DNA of 64,000 bases from DATFDN01 sp963818725 (GTDB lineage: Bacteria; Pseudomonadota; Alphaproteobacteria; Acetobacterales; Acetobacteraceae), in the NCBI GenBank assembly GCA_963818725.1, contig CAWFTU010000005.1:1-64000 (forward strand), read 5' to 3'. Both the position numbers and the translations under genes were made by a program. Shown piece by piece: positions 51,292 through 59,746 of this stretch; position 1 is the stretch's first letter, and each line of letters starts with the position of its first letter. The notes under the pieces are model-generated. The model was given only the letters and a program-made list of their open reading frames with translations. It was not told the origin of the DNA and searched no databases.

Positions 51292-51477
51292 TTAGGTCGA
51301 GGACGAGGTGAACGTCCCGGACTGGCTGGCCGAAGAAGCCGTGGTGCGCTGGGTGAGGGTGCTAGACACGGTCGCGGTCGTCCCGGACGCCGTGTTGGTG
51401 AGGGTAAACGACGCCGATCCGGCGCCGCCAGAGACTGCCTTGAGCTCCTCTGCGCTCAGCTCGATCATGATTTCCAT
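51292..51477 (-). CDS. Double-glycine-leader peptide (bacteriocin/microcin-type precursor)
   Basis: 61 residues. The leader MEIMIELSAEELKAVSGG has the canonical IELSxxELxxVxGG pattern cut by C39 peptidases after Gly18. The predicted 43-residue core (AGSASFTLTNTASG ... SGTFTSSST) has 25 Ser/Thr, no Cys, one Arg and alternating hydrophobic/Ser-Thr residues, so it is unlike lanthipeptides or disulfide bacteriocins; a beta-strand-forming or Ser-tailed microcin is conceivable. AGGAGA 7 bases before ATG 51477. The matching exporter is about 6 kb upstream on the same strand, separated by IS insertions. No immunity gene recognised next to it. Confidence 0.75.
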   Translation of the reverse strand: MEIMIELSAEELKAVSGGAGSASFTLTNTASGTTATVSSTLTQRTTASSASQSGTFTSSST

Positions 51478-51890
51478 GCATTTCTCCTGTGTCAGTCAGG
51501 TGGGTATGCGGAGTGACGAAGAGGGGCCTGGAGCCCCACGTCCGCCAACTCCGCGCCTGACCGTGTCCTCTTTGCCCGCTTACGTCAACTTCACATCCAG
51601 GGGCGTGCAAATCTGAGGCTGCACCCAAAGCCGGATCGCGTAGAAACAGGATTCCTTCCCTCGTGCGAGGTTTTTGGATAGGTCTAGTAAGAGGAGACCG
51701 TGAGACATATTTGATCTAGTGGTTTGAGTTAAAAATTCCTTGCCGTGCTACCCAGACAGGGCTGTTCAACGCTTTCGAATGATGGTGAGTGAGAGCACGT
51801 TTTTGATGCCTGCGAGACCGGCGCGGTGGTGCTGTCGCGAGTTGTGTGGAAATTGGGTGTGGCGCGTCTCCGATGCAACGAGATATCAGG
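51478..51890. other. Leader region and IS630-end remnant, no gene
   Basis: 51482-51710 should hold the promoter of the GG-leader gene; TTGACG on the minus strand (about 51580) is a possible -35 without a clear -10. From 51715, CTAGTGGTTTGAGTTA resembles the IS630-d end (CTAGTGGTCTGGGTTA), and CAGGGCTGTTCAACGCT (51757-51773) also occurs inverted near 29050. No coding region supported. Confidence 0.4.
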
Positions 51891-53111
51891 TTAGGCTGCC
51901 GAGTCAATGCATTGAGGAGCGAGCTTTTCGGGAAGCGTCTGCCAGCCGTCGACCTTGCGCATGGTAATCTGTCCTGAAGCAAGCAGTGCCCAAAACAACA
52001 TCGCCGCGGTCTCCGCTGAGGGCAGCACGGTCTGTGTCTTGATGCGGCGCTTGAATTCCTCGTGCAGGCGCTCGATGGCATTCGTGGTTCGGGCCGACTT
52101 CCATTGGCTCTCGGGCAACCGGGTGAAGGTGAACAACCGCTCGCCCGCTTCTTCCAAGCTGTCGGCCACCGCGCGGCATTTCAGCCGCCATTTGCGAATG
52201 AACGACTTGCGGCGCGTTTCGATCTCCTTTGCCGTCCTGGCGTAGATCATGTCGTTGTAGTCGGCGGAAATCTCCTCACGCAGCGCGTCCGGCGCGTGCG
52301 CCAGGAGATTGCGGTGCTTGTGCACCGTACAGCGCTGGGTCGGCACCTCAGGCCACAGCGCAGCGAGCGCCTTCTCCAGTCCGGCGGCCCCATCGATGAT
52401 CAGGAATTCGGGGTTCCGCAAACCACGCGCGATGAGATCGTCAAGTACATTGCGCCAAGCGGCTTCGCTCTCGCCCCCCATGTTGCGCACGGCCAGGAGG
52501 ACCTTCTGCCCATCGCGCCGAACGCCGAGCACAACCAGGAGCGAGATGTTGATGGCCTTGCGGTCCAGCCGCACGCGCACCACGCTGCCATCGAGGACCA
52601 GCCGGACGATGTCCTCCGCCACCAAGTCGCGCCGCGTCCAGGCCTCCCAATCGGTCTTCACCTTGCGCCACACGCGGCTGACCACGTCCTTGCCGATGGC
52701 GCCCTTGAACAGCGCCCCGAGCGCCCGCTTCACCCGCCGCGTGTTGGTGCCAGCGAGGTGGGCCGACGCAATCAGCGCCTCGACCTGTCGGGTCATCCGC
52801 GCATAGCGGGGCAGCACTGCACTCTGCCATTCCCGGCTCGTCCCATCCGAAGCCAACAGCCGAGCCCGGGGCACCGCGACCTCGATCGGGCCGAACGAGC
52901 CCAGCAGCCGCCGCGAGCGGGTGCCATTCCGGTAACCCGCCGCGGCGCCTCGCTGGTAGCGACCGCGTCCCAGGGCAGCGGTCGCCTCCTGCTCGATCAT
53001 CTCCTCCAGAAAAAGCCGGACCCGCTCCCGCAGCGCGGCCTCGATCGGGTCGAACCAGGCCTCCCCAGCAAACAGCGGCGCCGCTTCCGCCGACGTGCTA
53101 TTCTTCTGCAT
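51891..53111 (-). CDS. IS256 transposase, complete copy
   Basis: 406-residue mutator-type transposase: MQKNSTSAEAAPLFAGEAWF, GRYQRGAAAGYRNGTRSRRL, VLDGSVVRVRLDRKAINIS (Asp), FLIIDGAAGLEKALAALWPE (Asp), VPTQRCTVHKHRNLLAH, and SARTTNAIERLHEEFKRRIK (Glu). Full length, intact. The IS leader (53112-53175) carries GGCGTAATCTCC / GGAGATTACGCC. Copy 1 at 26938 is truncated. Confidence 0.92.
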   Translation of the reverse strand: MQKNSTSAEAAPLFAGEAWFDPIEAALRERVRLFLEEMIEQEATAALGRGRYQRGAAAGYRNGTRSRRLLGSFGPIEVAVPRARLLASDGTSREWQSAVLPRYARMTRQVEALIASAHLAGTNTRRVKRALGALFKGAIGKDVVSRVWRKVKTDWEAWTRRDLVAEDIVRLVLDGSVVRVRLDRKAINISLLVVLGVRRDGQKVLLAVRNMGGESEAAWRNVLDDLIARGLRNPEFLIIDGAAGLEKALAALWPEVPTQRCTVHKHRNLLAHAPDALREEISADYNDMIYARTAKEIETRRKSFIRKWRLKCRAVADSLEEAGERLFTFTRLPESQWKSARTTNAIERLHEEFKRRIKTQTVLPSAETAAMLFWALLASGQITMRKVDGWQTLPEKLAPQCIDSAA

Positions 53112-53175
53112 GGCGTAATCTCCCCCGGCGCGCCAACGCCGGTTACGAGTCGTTGATCCACTCGGAGATTACGCC

Positions 53176-53287
53176 ACCCCTATTTCCACCACATCCGCGA
53201 CGGCACCTCCTCGACAACATCAGGCGCTTCTGCCAGAGAACTTCCGCTGCTATGACCTGATAAGAAACTTCTAACCCAGACCACTAG
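53176..53287. other. Junction scar: ISAs1 3' end fused to IS630-d 3' end
   Basis: 53176-53209 equals 27766-27799 (end of the ISAs1 gene) and 53209-53287 equals 30166-30243 (end of IS630-d). The 2.37 kb that lie between these points in the other copy are missing here. Confidence 0.75.
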
Positions 53288-53485
53288 GTGCTGTGGATCA
53301 CCGGCAGGTTTTACTCGGAACCGGCGCCTGGCGGATATGAAGTAAACAGTGCCTATCGCGTGGCTTTCTTCCGAGCGGTGCGAGGTTTGGTGGCGGATGG
53401 TCTGCTTGTTCCCGTGGTGACGGCCCCACGACGTGGCCTACGACGTGCGCAAGAAGGAAATCCGATTCGTTCGACTGGCGGGTGA
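53288..53485 (+). pseudogene. Unidentified gene fragment
   Basis: Open frame LWITGRFYSEPAPGGYEVNS AYRVAFFRAVRGLVADGLLV then low-complexity. The AYRVAFFRAVRGLVADGLL stretch looks like a winged-helix segment, but no family is recognised, and the 5' end is cut by the IS630-d end. 53486-53774 shows no supported gene. Confidence 0.3.
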
Positions 53486-53774
53486 GCGTTGATGCCCCCC
53501 CAGACCGCGACCACCCTTGCGGAAAACTGAGCCAACGCGTTGTTCGACCGGCTCGAGCGGAGGAACGGGCGATGCGCGGCAAGAAAGGGGGCGTCGTCGC
53601 GTTACCGTGCCGACGCCAGTCGAAGGGAGGAAGAAGCCTAGACTAGCAGCACGCGATCCCGATTCGCCAGCGGAGACGAGCGCGGGGTCGGCGCCAATTC
53701 GGCATAGGCGCGCCGAGGGGCTGCGGATTTGTGGTGAAGAGGTGGTGGCGTGACGACGGAATGCGGACGCGTTC

Positions 53775-54027
53775 AAATCCCCAACGCTTGGGGATTTCGG
53801 CCCTCTCTCGATTGAGGCGACGGCGCTCTACTACCTTTCCGCCCCGTCTTTTCACCAGGTAGAAAGACGGCTGAGCGGTATATGCAGGTCGCCGAAGCCT
53901 CCAAATTCGACACTGTGTCGAATTTGGCCGGGCTCTCCATTGACGCCTCCGCCCTCTACCTCCTCAGCCACGAGAGGCTGCTGGTCCAGGTAGCCGAAGT
54001 GTTCAAATCGGCATTGCATGCCGATTT
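53775..54027. repeat. Three variable-stem palindromes
   Basis: AAATCCCCAA-CGC-TTGGGGATTT (53775-53797), CCAAATTCGACAC-T-GTGTCGAATTTGG (53901-53927) and AAATCGGCAT-TGC-ATGCCGATTT (54005-54027). All stems are perfect; the AAAT/ATTT base is kept while the inner pairs differ completely. The second and third share about 70 bp of diverged flanking sequence (CAGGT.GCCGAAG before, TTGA(C/G)GC...CTCTAC around). They lie just downstream of a tyrosine recombinase fragment on the minus strand. Confidence 0.7.
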
Positions 54028-54079
54028 CACCGCCTCGCTGCTCCTGCACCAAAAGTGCGGGAGAGCCAACATTCCGAGC

Positions 54080-54213
54080 CGATTGGCACCATGGCGGTAG
54101 GCGAGCAGGAACAAGGCCCGGTCGCGCACGCTCTCCCGCGTGGCGGCGAGCAGCCTCCCGAGCTCATCACGTGTCAGGAAGCGGATCGTATCGGTGCGCG
54201 GTCGCGGCGGCAT
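54080..54213 (-). pseudogene. Tyrosine recombinase, N-terminal fragment
   Basis: MPPRPRTDTIRFLTRDELGR LLAATRESVRDRALFLLAYR HG is the start of the catalytic domain of XerD-like integrases; the expected (L)RxSE motif does not follow, and the frame decays (ANRLGMLALPHF). The catalytic Arg and Tyr residues are therefore missing. 54214-54394 has no supported gene. Confidence 0.55.
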
Positions 54214-54394
54214 GGTTCGAACCTACACCGGGCGGGACTGCCCGAAATAACTGTTCTGAGCAGTTCTGCCGGCTGTCGGCACGGCGTTCTCAGGCGAAAT
54301 CAGCGCCCCAAGGACTCCAAATTCCCACTGTAATGGGCAGTTCGGTCGAACCTCCACCCTTCCGCCGAACCCTCAGCCTGCCCCGGCGCCTCGA

Positions 54395-54633
54395 TTACAG
54401 GGCATTCTTGAAGATCTGCCCGTCCTTCATGATGATCACGAAGCTCTCGCCAGGATCAGCGACCAGCCGAATGTCTTGCAGCGGATTGCCATTCACCAAG
54501 AGCAGGTCGGCCAGCGCGCCTTCGTCGACGACGCCGAGCTTGCCAGGATAGGGATTGCGCGGGCCCGACAAGGCGAGCAGTTCGCCATTGATGGCAGTCG
54601 CCATGCACAGAATTTCGGCATTGCCGTACCAGC
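54395..54633 (-). pseudogene. Amidohydrolase C-terminal fragment
   Basis: GNAEILCMATAINGELLALS GPRNPYPGKLGVVDEGALAD LLLVNGNPLQDIRLVADP... KDGQIFKN, then stop, is the C-terminal barrel/beta-sandwich of a metal-dependent amidohydrolase (imidazolonepropionase-like). The metal-binding part has been removed by IS3-c copy 2 at 54634. Not functional. Confidence 0.75.
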
Positions 54634-54669
54634 TGTACCGCGCCCGGTTTCCTGGACACAAGGTTGCTG

Positions 54670-55581
54670 TTAAGCGGCGGTCTTCATGATGGCCTGGTAC
54701 CACGCTGCTCTGGCATCGCTGGGACTGCGCAGGCCGTTCTTCTCGATCAGCCACTCGGCATTGTAGCGGGCGACGAAGTCGCGGACCGCATCACGGGCCT
54801 CGTCGATGGTCTGGTAGATTCGGCCATGCACGATCTGCTCCTTGAGGGTGCGGAAGAAGCGCTCGACGACGCCATTCGTCTCAGGCTCGCCGACGAACGC
54901 ATAGCTGGGGGTCATGCCCCAGAAGCGGATCTGGTTATGGAAATGTTCGGCGAGGAACGCGCTGCCGTGGTCGTGTCGCAGCGCCACGCCGCGAGCGGCG
55001 CTGGGGCTGACGTGGCCGAAGACATTGCGGACCGCCATGCCGACGGCCTGCGCGGCGGAGTAGCGATCGCCGCGCTTGGCGACGTGCCAGCCAAGCGCTT
55101 CGGCGTTCCAGTGCTCGACGACGCCGAACAGCCAGACCTTGCCATCCTGGACGGTGATGATCTGGGTCGCATCCGTCGCCCACATCAGGTTCGGCGCCTC
55201 GGTGATGATGTGACGATCGTGCGGCGTGTCGTCGCGGATGCGGGCGCGATGCGGCGACAGCAGGGCGTTCTCGCGCATCAGCCGCAGCACCCGTTTGCGC
55301 GCGACCCGGATGCCGTCCATCACCCGCAGCCTGGCCCACACCTTGCGATGGCCCTCGCCGTGCCAGGGCGACCGGGCGAGATCGGCGCGGATCGCCACCA
55401 GCAAGGTGTCGTCCGACACCACGGGCTTTGGTCCACGGCGCCGCACCGAAACTGGCGTCGTCGTTGTATCGGCCCGGCGTCGGTCAGCATAGAAGGATGA
55501 CCGCGGCACGTCCCAGATGCGGCAGACCTGGGCGATGCCGTAGCGGCGGCCGGTGGCCGGGGAAATCACCGCCGCCATCAC
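54670..55581 (-). CDS. IS3-c transposase OrfB (copy 2)
   Basis: 303 residues, identical to 39871-40782 except T for M in the RADTTTTP segment. Catalytic residues present (ATDATQI, RHDHGSAF, TNGVVERFF). Intact. Confidence 0.92.
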   Translation of the reverse strand: MMAAVISPATGRRYGIAQVCRIWDVPRSSFYADRRRADTTTTPVSVRRRGPKPVVSDDTLLVAIRADLARSPWHGEGHRKVWARLRVMDGIRVARKRVLRLMRENALLSPHRARIRDDTPHDRHIITEAPNLMWATDATQIITVQDGKVWLFGVVEHWNAEALGWHVAKRGDRYSAAQAVGMAVRNVFGHVSPSAARGVALRHDHGSAFLAEHFHNQIRFWGMTPSYAFVGEPETNGVVERFFRTLKEQIVHGRIYQTIDEARDAVRDFVARYNAEWLIEKNGLRSPSDARAAWYQAIMKTAA

Positions 55582-56015
55582 CGCGACCTCCCGCGGGCCA
55601 AAGGGCCAGGGCGCTCGATGCGAGAGCGCAGCAGCTCGTTCTCCATGCTCAGTTCGCCGATCCGCTGCATGGCCGTGGCGAGCTCACCACTCGCCGCCTC
55701 CGTTTCGCGTTCCTTCAATGCGCCACCCAGCGCGGCTTCGGCCTTCTGCCGCCAGCGCTCGAGCTTGTAGAGCGGCACGCCGAGCTCGCGCGAGAGATCC
55801 TCGGCGGCCTCACCCCGCAGCAGGCGAAGCACCACCTCGCGCTTGCGGCTCACGCTCCAGCGTTGGCCCGGCGCCAGCGGTCCACTCGGAGCACACCCCG
55901 CCTCCGCGCCGTTGTGGCCTGTGGACAGCGCGGACGGGCTCCGCCCGCCCTCGTTGCCCACAGGCCCATCAGCCACATCATTTCGTATGATCCTGTTCAT
56001 GCTGGACTTCACCAT
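55578..56015 (-). CDS. IS3-c OrfA (copy 2)
   Basis: 145 residues, same as 39437-39874: helix-turn-helix SRKREVVLRLLRGEAAEDLS and zipper. Overlaps orfB by 4 nt. Confidence 0.8.
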   Translation of the reverse strand: MVKSSMNRIIRNDVADGPVGNEGGRSPSALSTGHNGAEAGCAPSGPLAPGQRWSVSRKREVVLRLLRGEAAEDLSRELGVPLYKLERWRQKAEAALGGALKERETEAASGELATAMQRIGELSMENELLRSRIERPGPLARGRSR

Positions 56016-56116
56016 ATCTGCCTCCGGTCGGACAAATCGGTGTCCAGGGAAATCGGGGGCAGCTCACCGATAATTGCTGCGGCCTGATCACCCCACAGAT
56101 TCTGATGCTCTCCTAA

Positions 56117-57529
56117 CACTACCTTGGCACTTTAGGTCTGAGTGCGCGGTCCCATCTTTCAGGCATGCAATTGGGAACCGCCTTTGGCCTGCCGCGCGAT
56201 ATCGACGCTGACCTCGACCGCTGGCTTGAACCCTTCCTCGCCGTGACCGGCCGCCGCACGCGGCGCACCATGGCGCCGCTGTATGTGCGCGGGCTGCTGG
56301 GGTCAGGCGGGCGCAAGAGCATCCAACCGATGGCCGAGCGGCTCGGATTGTCCGGGCACGACCAGTTGCACCACTTCATCAGCAGCCCGGCCTGGGATGA
56401 CGCGCCGCTGTGGCGCGTGCTGGCCGAGCAGGTCGACCGAGAGGTCGGCGGCGAGGGCGCCGTGCTGGTGGTCGACGACACGGGCCTTCCCAAGAAGGGC
56501 GCGCTCTCGGTCGGGGTGGCGCGGCAATACTGCGGCGCGTTGGGCAAGGTGGCGAACTGCCAGGTGCTGGTCTCCCTGACGCTGGCGCGCGGCGCGGTGC
56601 CGCTGCCGGTCGGGCTGCGGCTGTTCCTGCCGCCTGCCTGGACAGACGATCCGTGCCGCTGCGAAGCGGCAGGCGTGCCGGAGGCGGCGCGCTCGGCGCG
56701 GACCAAGCCCGAGATCGCGTTGGCCGAGATCGACCGGGTGTGTGCGGCCGGTCTGCACTTTTCCTGTGTGCTGGCCGATGCCGGTTTCGGCAGCAGCCCC
56801 GTCTTCCGCCATGGGCTCAACGCGCGCGGCCTGGCTTGGGCGGTCGGCATCGCCTGCACCCAGCTTGTCTATCCGACCACGGTCAGGCCGCGTCCGGCGC
56901 GGACGCCGACCGGGCGGGCGGCCAAACACCCGGTGCCCGACCGACCACCGCGCTCGGCGGCCGAGATGCTGGAGACGCAGCGCTGGCATCGCATCACCTG
57001 GCGCGACGGCACCAAGGGCCCGCTCAGTGCCCGCTTCGCCGCCGTGCGGGTGCGCGTGGCGGACGGACGGCTCAACGCCGAACACACCCGCCTGCCGAGC
57101 GAGGAGGTCTGGCTGATCGGTGAATGGCGCGACAGCGGCGAGACGAAGCACTACCTCAGCAACCTGCCGAAGCGGACCTCGCCGCGGCGGCTGGCCGCCA
57201 CCGTCAAGGCGCGCTGGTCCTGCGAGCAGGGGCACCAGCAGCTCAAGCAGGAACTTGGGCTCGGCGACTTCGAAGGGCGGTCCTGGACTGGCTTGCATCG
57301 GCACGCGCTGATGACCTGCATCGCCTTTGCCTATCTGCAACACCGGCGCCTGAAGGCGGCGGGTCGGGGGAAAAAAGCTGGGCCACAACGGACCGCCGCC
57401 ACAGCCGTCGCTGCCTGAGATCCGCCGCGCCATCATCACCAAGCTGTTCGCTCCGCCTGCGGTTCCGCATCGTTGCCCACACTGCCATCGGCGGTTTTCG
57501 CGGCATGCTTCCAAAGTGCCCAGGTAGTG
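56117..57529 (+). mobile_element. IS701 family element
   Basis: CACTACCTTGGCACTTTAGG (56117) and CCAAAGTGCCCAGGTAGTG (57529) inverted repeats with CTAA duplicated (56113-56116, 57530-57533), as usual for IS701. It sits 36 bp beyond the exporter gene. Confidence 0.9.
56165..57418 (+). CDS. IS701 transposase
   Basis: 417 residues: RRTRRTMAPLYVRGLLGSGG, RLGLSGHDQLHHFISSPAWD, GAVLVVDDTGLPKKGALSVG (Asp), VLADAGFGSSPVFRHGLNAR (Asp), ARWSCEQGHQQLKQELGLGD FEGRSW (Glu), the DDE signature of IS701/IS4-type enzymes. Intact and complete with ends and duplication; likely active. Confidence 0.93.
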   Translation: MQLGTAFGLPRDIDADLDRWLEPFLAVTGRRTRRTMAPLYVRGLLGSGGRKSIQPMAERLGLSGHDQLHHFISSPAWDDAPLWRVLAEQVDREVGGEGAVLVVDDTGLPKKGALSVGVARQYCGALGKVANCQVLVSLTLARGAVPLPVGLRLFLPPAWTDDPCRCEAAGVPEAARSARTKPEIALAEIDRVCAAGLHFSCVLADAGFGSSPVFRHGLNARGLAWAVGIACTQLVYPTTVRPRPARTPTGRAAKHPVPDRPPRSAAEMLETQRWHRITWRDGTKGPLSARFAAVRVRVADGRLNAEHTRLPSEEVWLIGEWRDSGETKHYLSNLPKRTSPRRLAATVKARWSCEQGHQQLKQELGLGDFEGRSWTGLHRHALMTCIAFAYLQHRRLKAAGRGKKAGPQRTAATAVAA

Positions 57530-57568
57530 CTAATCACCTGATACAGGCAATGACGAGGGCTCTGTCTC

Positions 57569-59731
57569 CTATTCATGCACCAATGCGCCCGTCCCCTGAT
57601 CCATGTGATACAGTCCTTTAGGGCGTACAGGCACAACTCGGTCGGCCATCTCGATCGTGGACCGGCGGTGCGCAACAATGATACGGGTGATGGTCAGCAG
57701 GCGAATAGCCGAGTTAATCGCGCTTTCATTCTGCTCATCCAGGTGGCTCGTTGCCTCGTCCAAAAACAGGATTTGCGGCCCCCGATAGAGTGCCCTGGCC
57801 AGCACCACTCGCTGTATCTGACCACCCGACAGCGAACTCCCCATGTCGCCGACAAGGGTTTCATAGCCCATCGGCATACGCAGAATCTCGTTGTGGATGC
57901 CGGCCAGCTTCGCGACATCCTGGATCCGCCCGGGATTGAGATTCGGGCTGAACGCGGCGATATTGTCGGCGATTGAGCCCGCGAACAGGCTGTCATTCTG
58001 CAGGACGCATCCGACCTGCGAGCGGTAGTACTCCAGCCCAATCGCCTGCACCGGCACATCGTCCAGGTAAACGGTGCCGCTGGTCGGCCGCAGGAGGCCG
58101 GCCAGGATTTTCAACAGCGTTGTCTTACCGGCCCCGGAGGGGCCCGCGATCGCAACGCACTCTCCGGGAGCCACATCAAAGTCAAGATTCTCTAGTATGT
58201 GTGGCTCGTTATCGCCGTATCTAAAGCTGATTCCCCTGGCGCTGAGGGCGGGCCTGACCTGGGGCGGCCGGGCGCTGTGGGGCATGACGAAGGCCGGGCT
58301 TGCGCCGAGCGTCTCCTCCGGTTCGGCCAACGCGATGTCCGCGACCCGCTCGCCGTGCATGGTGAGCATGCCGATCCTTACGACCGTGTCCAGGAGCGTA
58401 GCGACGCGCTGTGAGAACTGATCCTTGTAGGCTAGAAAGGCCACGAGCATTCCAACGGTCATCGAGCCGGCCAAAACGGCGCGAGCCCCAAAAAAGATGA
58501 TCAGGATGCGGTCCAGACCGAACAACAATGTATTCGCTGTCTTGAAGACGAGGTCCAGCTTTTGCACGCGCAGGCCGGCGCTGACTTCGTCCACCAGATA
58601 ATTATTCCAGCTTGCCTGTCTGCGCTCGCCAATGACCAGCGCCTTGACACTCGGCATGCCGCGTAACGTTTCGATAAAGTGCGTGTTTTCCCGCGCGCCG
58701 GAAACGATCGCGTCCATGTTGGCTTCGCGATAGAGTCGGTAAGCCACGCTGCGAACGAGTGCGTAAATGACCATCACGCCCATGGCGAGCATGGCGAGCC
58801 ACGGATCGTAAAGCCACATCACTCCGACAAGCGCGACCGATATTAGGCCGTCTATCAGCCCGGAGATCGGCCCCGTTGTCAGCGTCTTCTGGATTTCGTC
58901 GAGCGAGGTAAAGCGAGACGCTAAATCGCCCACACTGCGTCTCTCGAAGAAGCTCAGTGGCAGTCGCAGCAGGTGCCTGAATAGGCTCATTTTCCACTGC
59001 AAGGTTAGATTGGCGCCAGCAGCGATGACGCACCAGGAACGAACAAAATCCACGAGCGCGCGAAACCCAAGAAGCAGGCCAAGGCCAAAGACGATTAGCA
59101 TAAGCAGGCGGCGATCGTCAGTGACGATCACATCGTCAAGCACGAGCTGAAAAGCAAGTGGAATGGCGATGACGATGGCCTCAAGGGCCAGGGACATCAC
59201 CAAGATCTGGGCTGCGGCGGCGCCGAAACCCTCGGTCCGCCGCAAGATATCGAAGGCGCGGATGCGCGCGCGCTCCGTCTTGCGCTCGAACCCTTTGGTT
59301 GCCCAAGCCTCCAACGCAATTCCGGTAAACTGCTGAGACACCTGCTCAACCGCGACTTGTCGACGCCCGAATGCGGGGTCGTGAATGGTCACCGAGCGCG
59401 CGCCGACGCGCGTCAGCACCACGAAGTGACTGTGCTCCCAGTGGAGAATGCAAGGCAGGCGCAGCTGCTTTAGGTGCACCATGTCCAGCCGCAGCGCACG
59501 GGTGGAAAGGCGCAACTGCGCGGCAACCCGCGCTATATCATGCAGGGTCATTCCCTTGAGCGATAGACTATAGTGCTGGCGCAGGGCCGGCAGATCGATC
59601 CGGTGCCCATAATGGCCAGCGATCATGGCAAGACATGCCATGCCGCATTCGGCCGCTTCGGTCTGCAGCACGACAGGAGTTGTTCGTCTTCTAAGGATCG
59701 CTCCGCTGAGCAAATCTCCGGCGACGCCCAT
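57569..59731 (-). CDS. Bacteriocin-type C39 peptidase/ABC transporter
   Basis: 720-residue inner-membrane exporter that cleaves double-glycine leaders and drives the peptide out with ATP. N-terminal C39 peptidase: QTEAAECGMACLAM (catalytic Cys29), HSHFVVL (His), IHDPAFG (Asp). Six-helix ABC membrane domain at about residues 160-440. Nucleotide-binding domain: GPSGAGKTTLLKIL (Walker A), LSGGQIQRVVLARALY (signature), ILFLDEATSHLD (Walker B), IVAHRRSTI (H-loop; usual LST is RST). All key residues of the peptidase are present, so it should process leaders. It lies 15 bp after the hlyD stop. Confidence 0.95.
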   Translation of the reverse strand: MGVAGDLLSGAILRRRTTPVVLQTEAAECGMACLAMIAGHYGHRIDLPALRQHYSLSLKGMTLHDIARVAAQLRLSTRALRLDMVHLKQLRLPCILHWEHSHFVVLTRVGARSVTIHDPAFGRRQVAVEQVSQQFTGIALEAWATKGFERKTERARIRAFDILRRTEGFGAAAAQILVMSLALEAIVIAIPLAFQLVLDDVIVTDDRRLLMLIVFGLGLLLGFRALVDFVRSWCVIAAGANLTLQWKMSLFRHLLRLPLSFFERRSVGDLASRFTSLDEIQKTLTTGPISGLIDGLISVALVGVMWLYDPWLAMLAMGVMVIYALVRSVAYRLYREANMDAIVSGARENTHFIETLRGMPSVKALVIGERRQASWNNYLVDEVSAGLRVQKLDLVFKTANTLLFGLDRILIIFFGARAVLAGSMTVGMLVAFLAYKDQFSQRVATLLDTVVRIGMLTMHGERVADIALAEPEETLGASPAFVMPHSARPPQVRPALSARGISFRYGDNEPHILENLDFDVAPGECVAIAGPSGAGKTTLLKILAGLLRPTSGTVYLDDVPVQAIGLEYYRSQVGCVLQNDSLFAGSIADNIAAFSPNLNPGRIQDVAKLAGIHNEILRMPMGYETLVGDMGSSLSGGQIQRVVLARALYRGPQILFLDEATSHLDEQNESAINSAIRLLTITRIIVAHRRSTIEMADRVVPVRPKGLYHMDQGTGALVHE

Positions 59732-59746
59732 ACCGTCCGATTTCCC

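Larger units (their letters stand above)
54634..56066 (-). mobile_element. IS3-c copy 2
   Basis: Same 1,433 bp as 39386-40818, inverted. Ends TGTACCGCGCCCGGTTTCC and GGGGGCAGCTCA. No target duplication is evident, unlike copy 1. Confidence 0.85.

Noticed and set aside
53486..53774. Possible small genes between 53486 and 53774
   Set aside because: Frames are Arg/Pro-rich without recognisable domains or start signals; treated as debris.
53775..54027. Palindromes as integron attC sites
   Set aside because: They lack the R''-L''/L'-R' core sites and unpaired bases of attC, the stems are perfect and very short, and no integron integrase C-terminus is present.
56646..56690. Another hairpin element in the IS701 gene (GTGCCGCTGCGAAGCGGCAGG)
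   Set aside because: The reading frame is continuous and the residues (DDPCRCEAAGVPE) fit the family; it lacks the AAGGTTCC/GGAA arms. Coincidental GC-rich palindrome.
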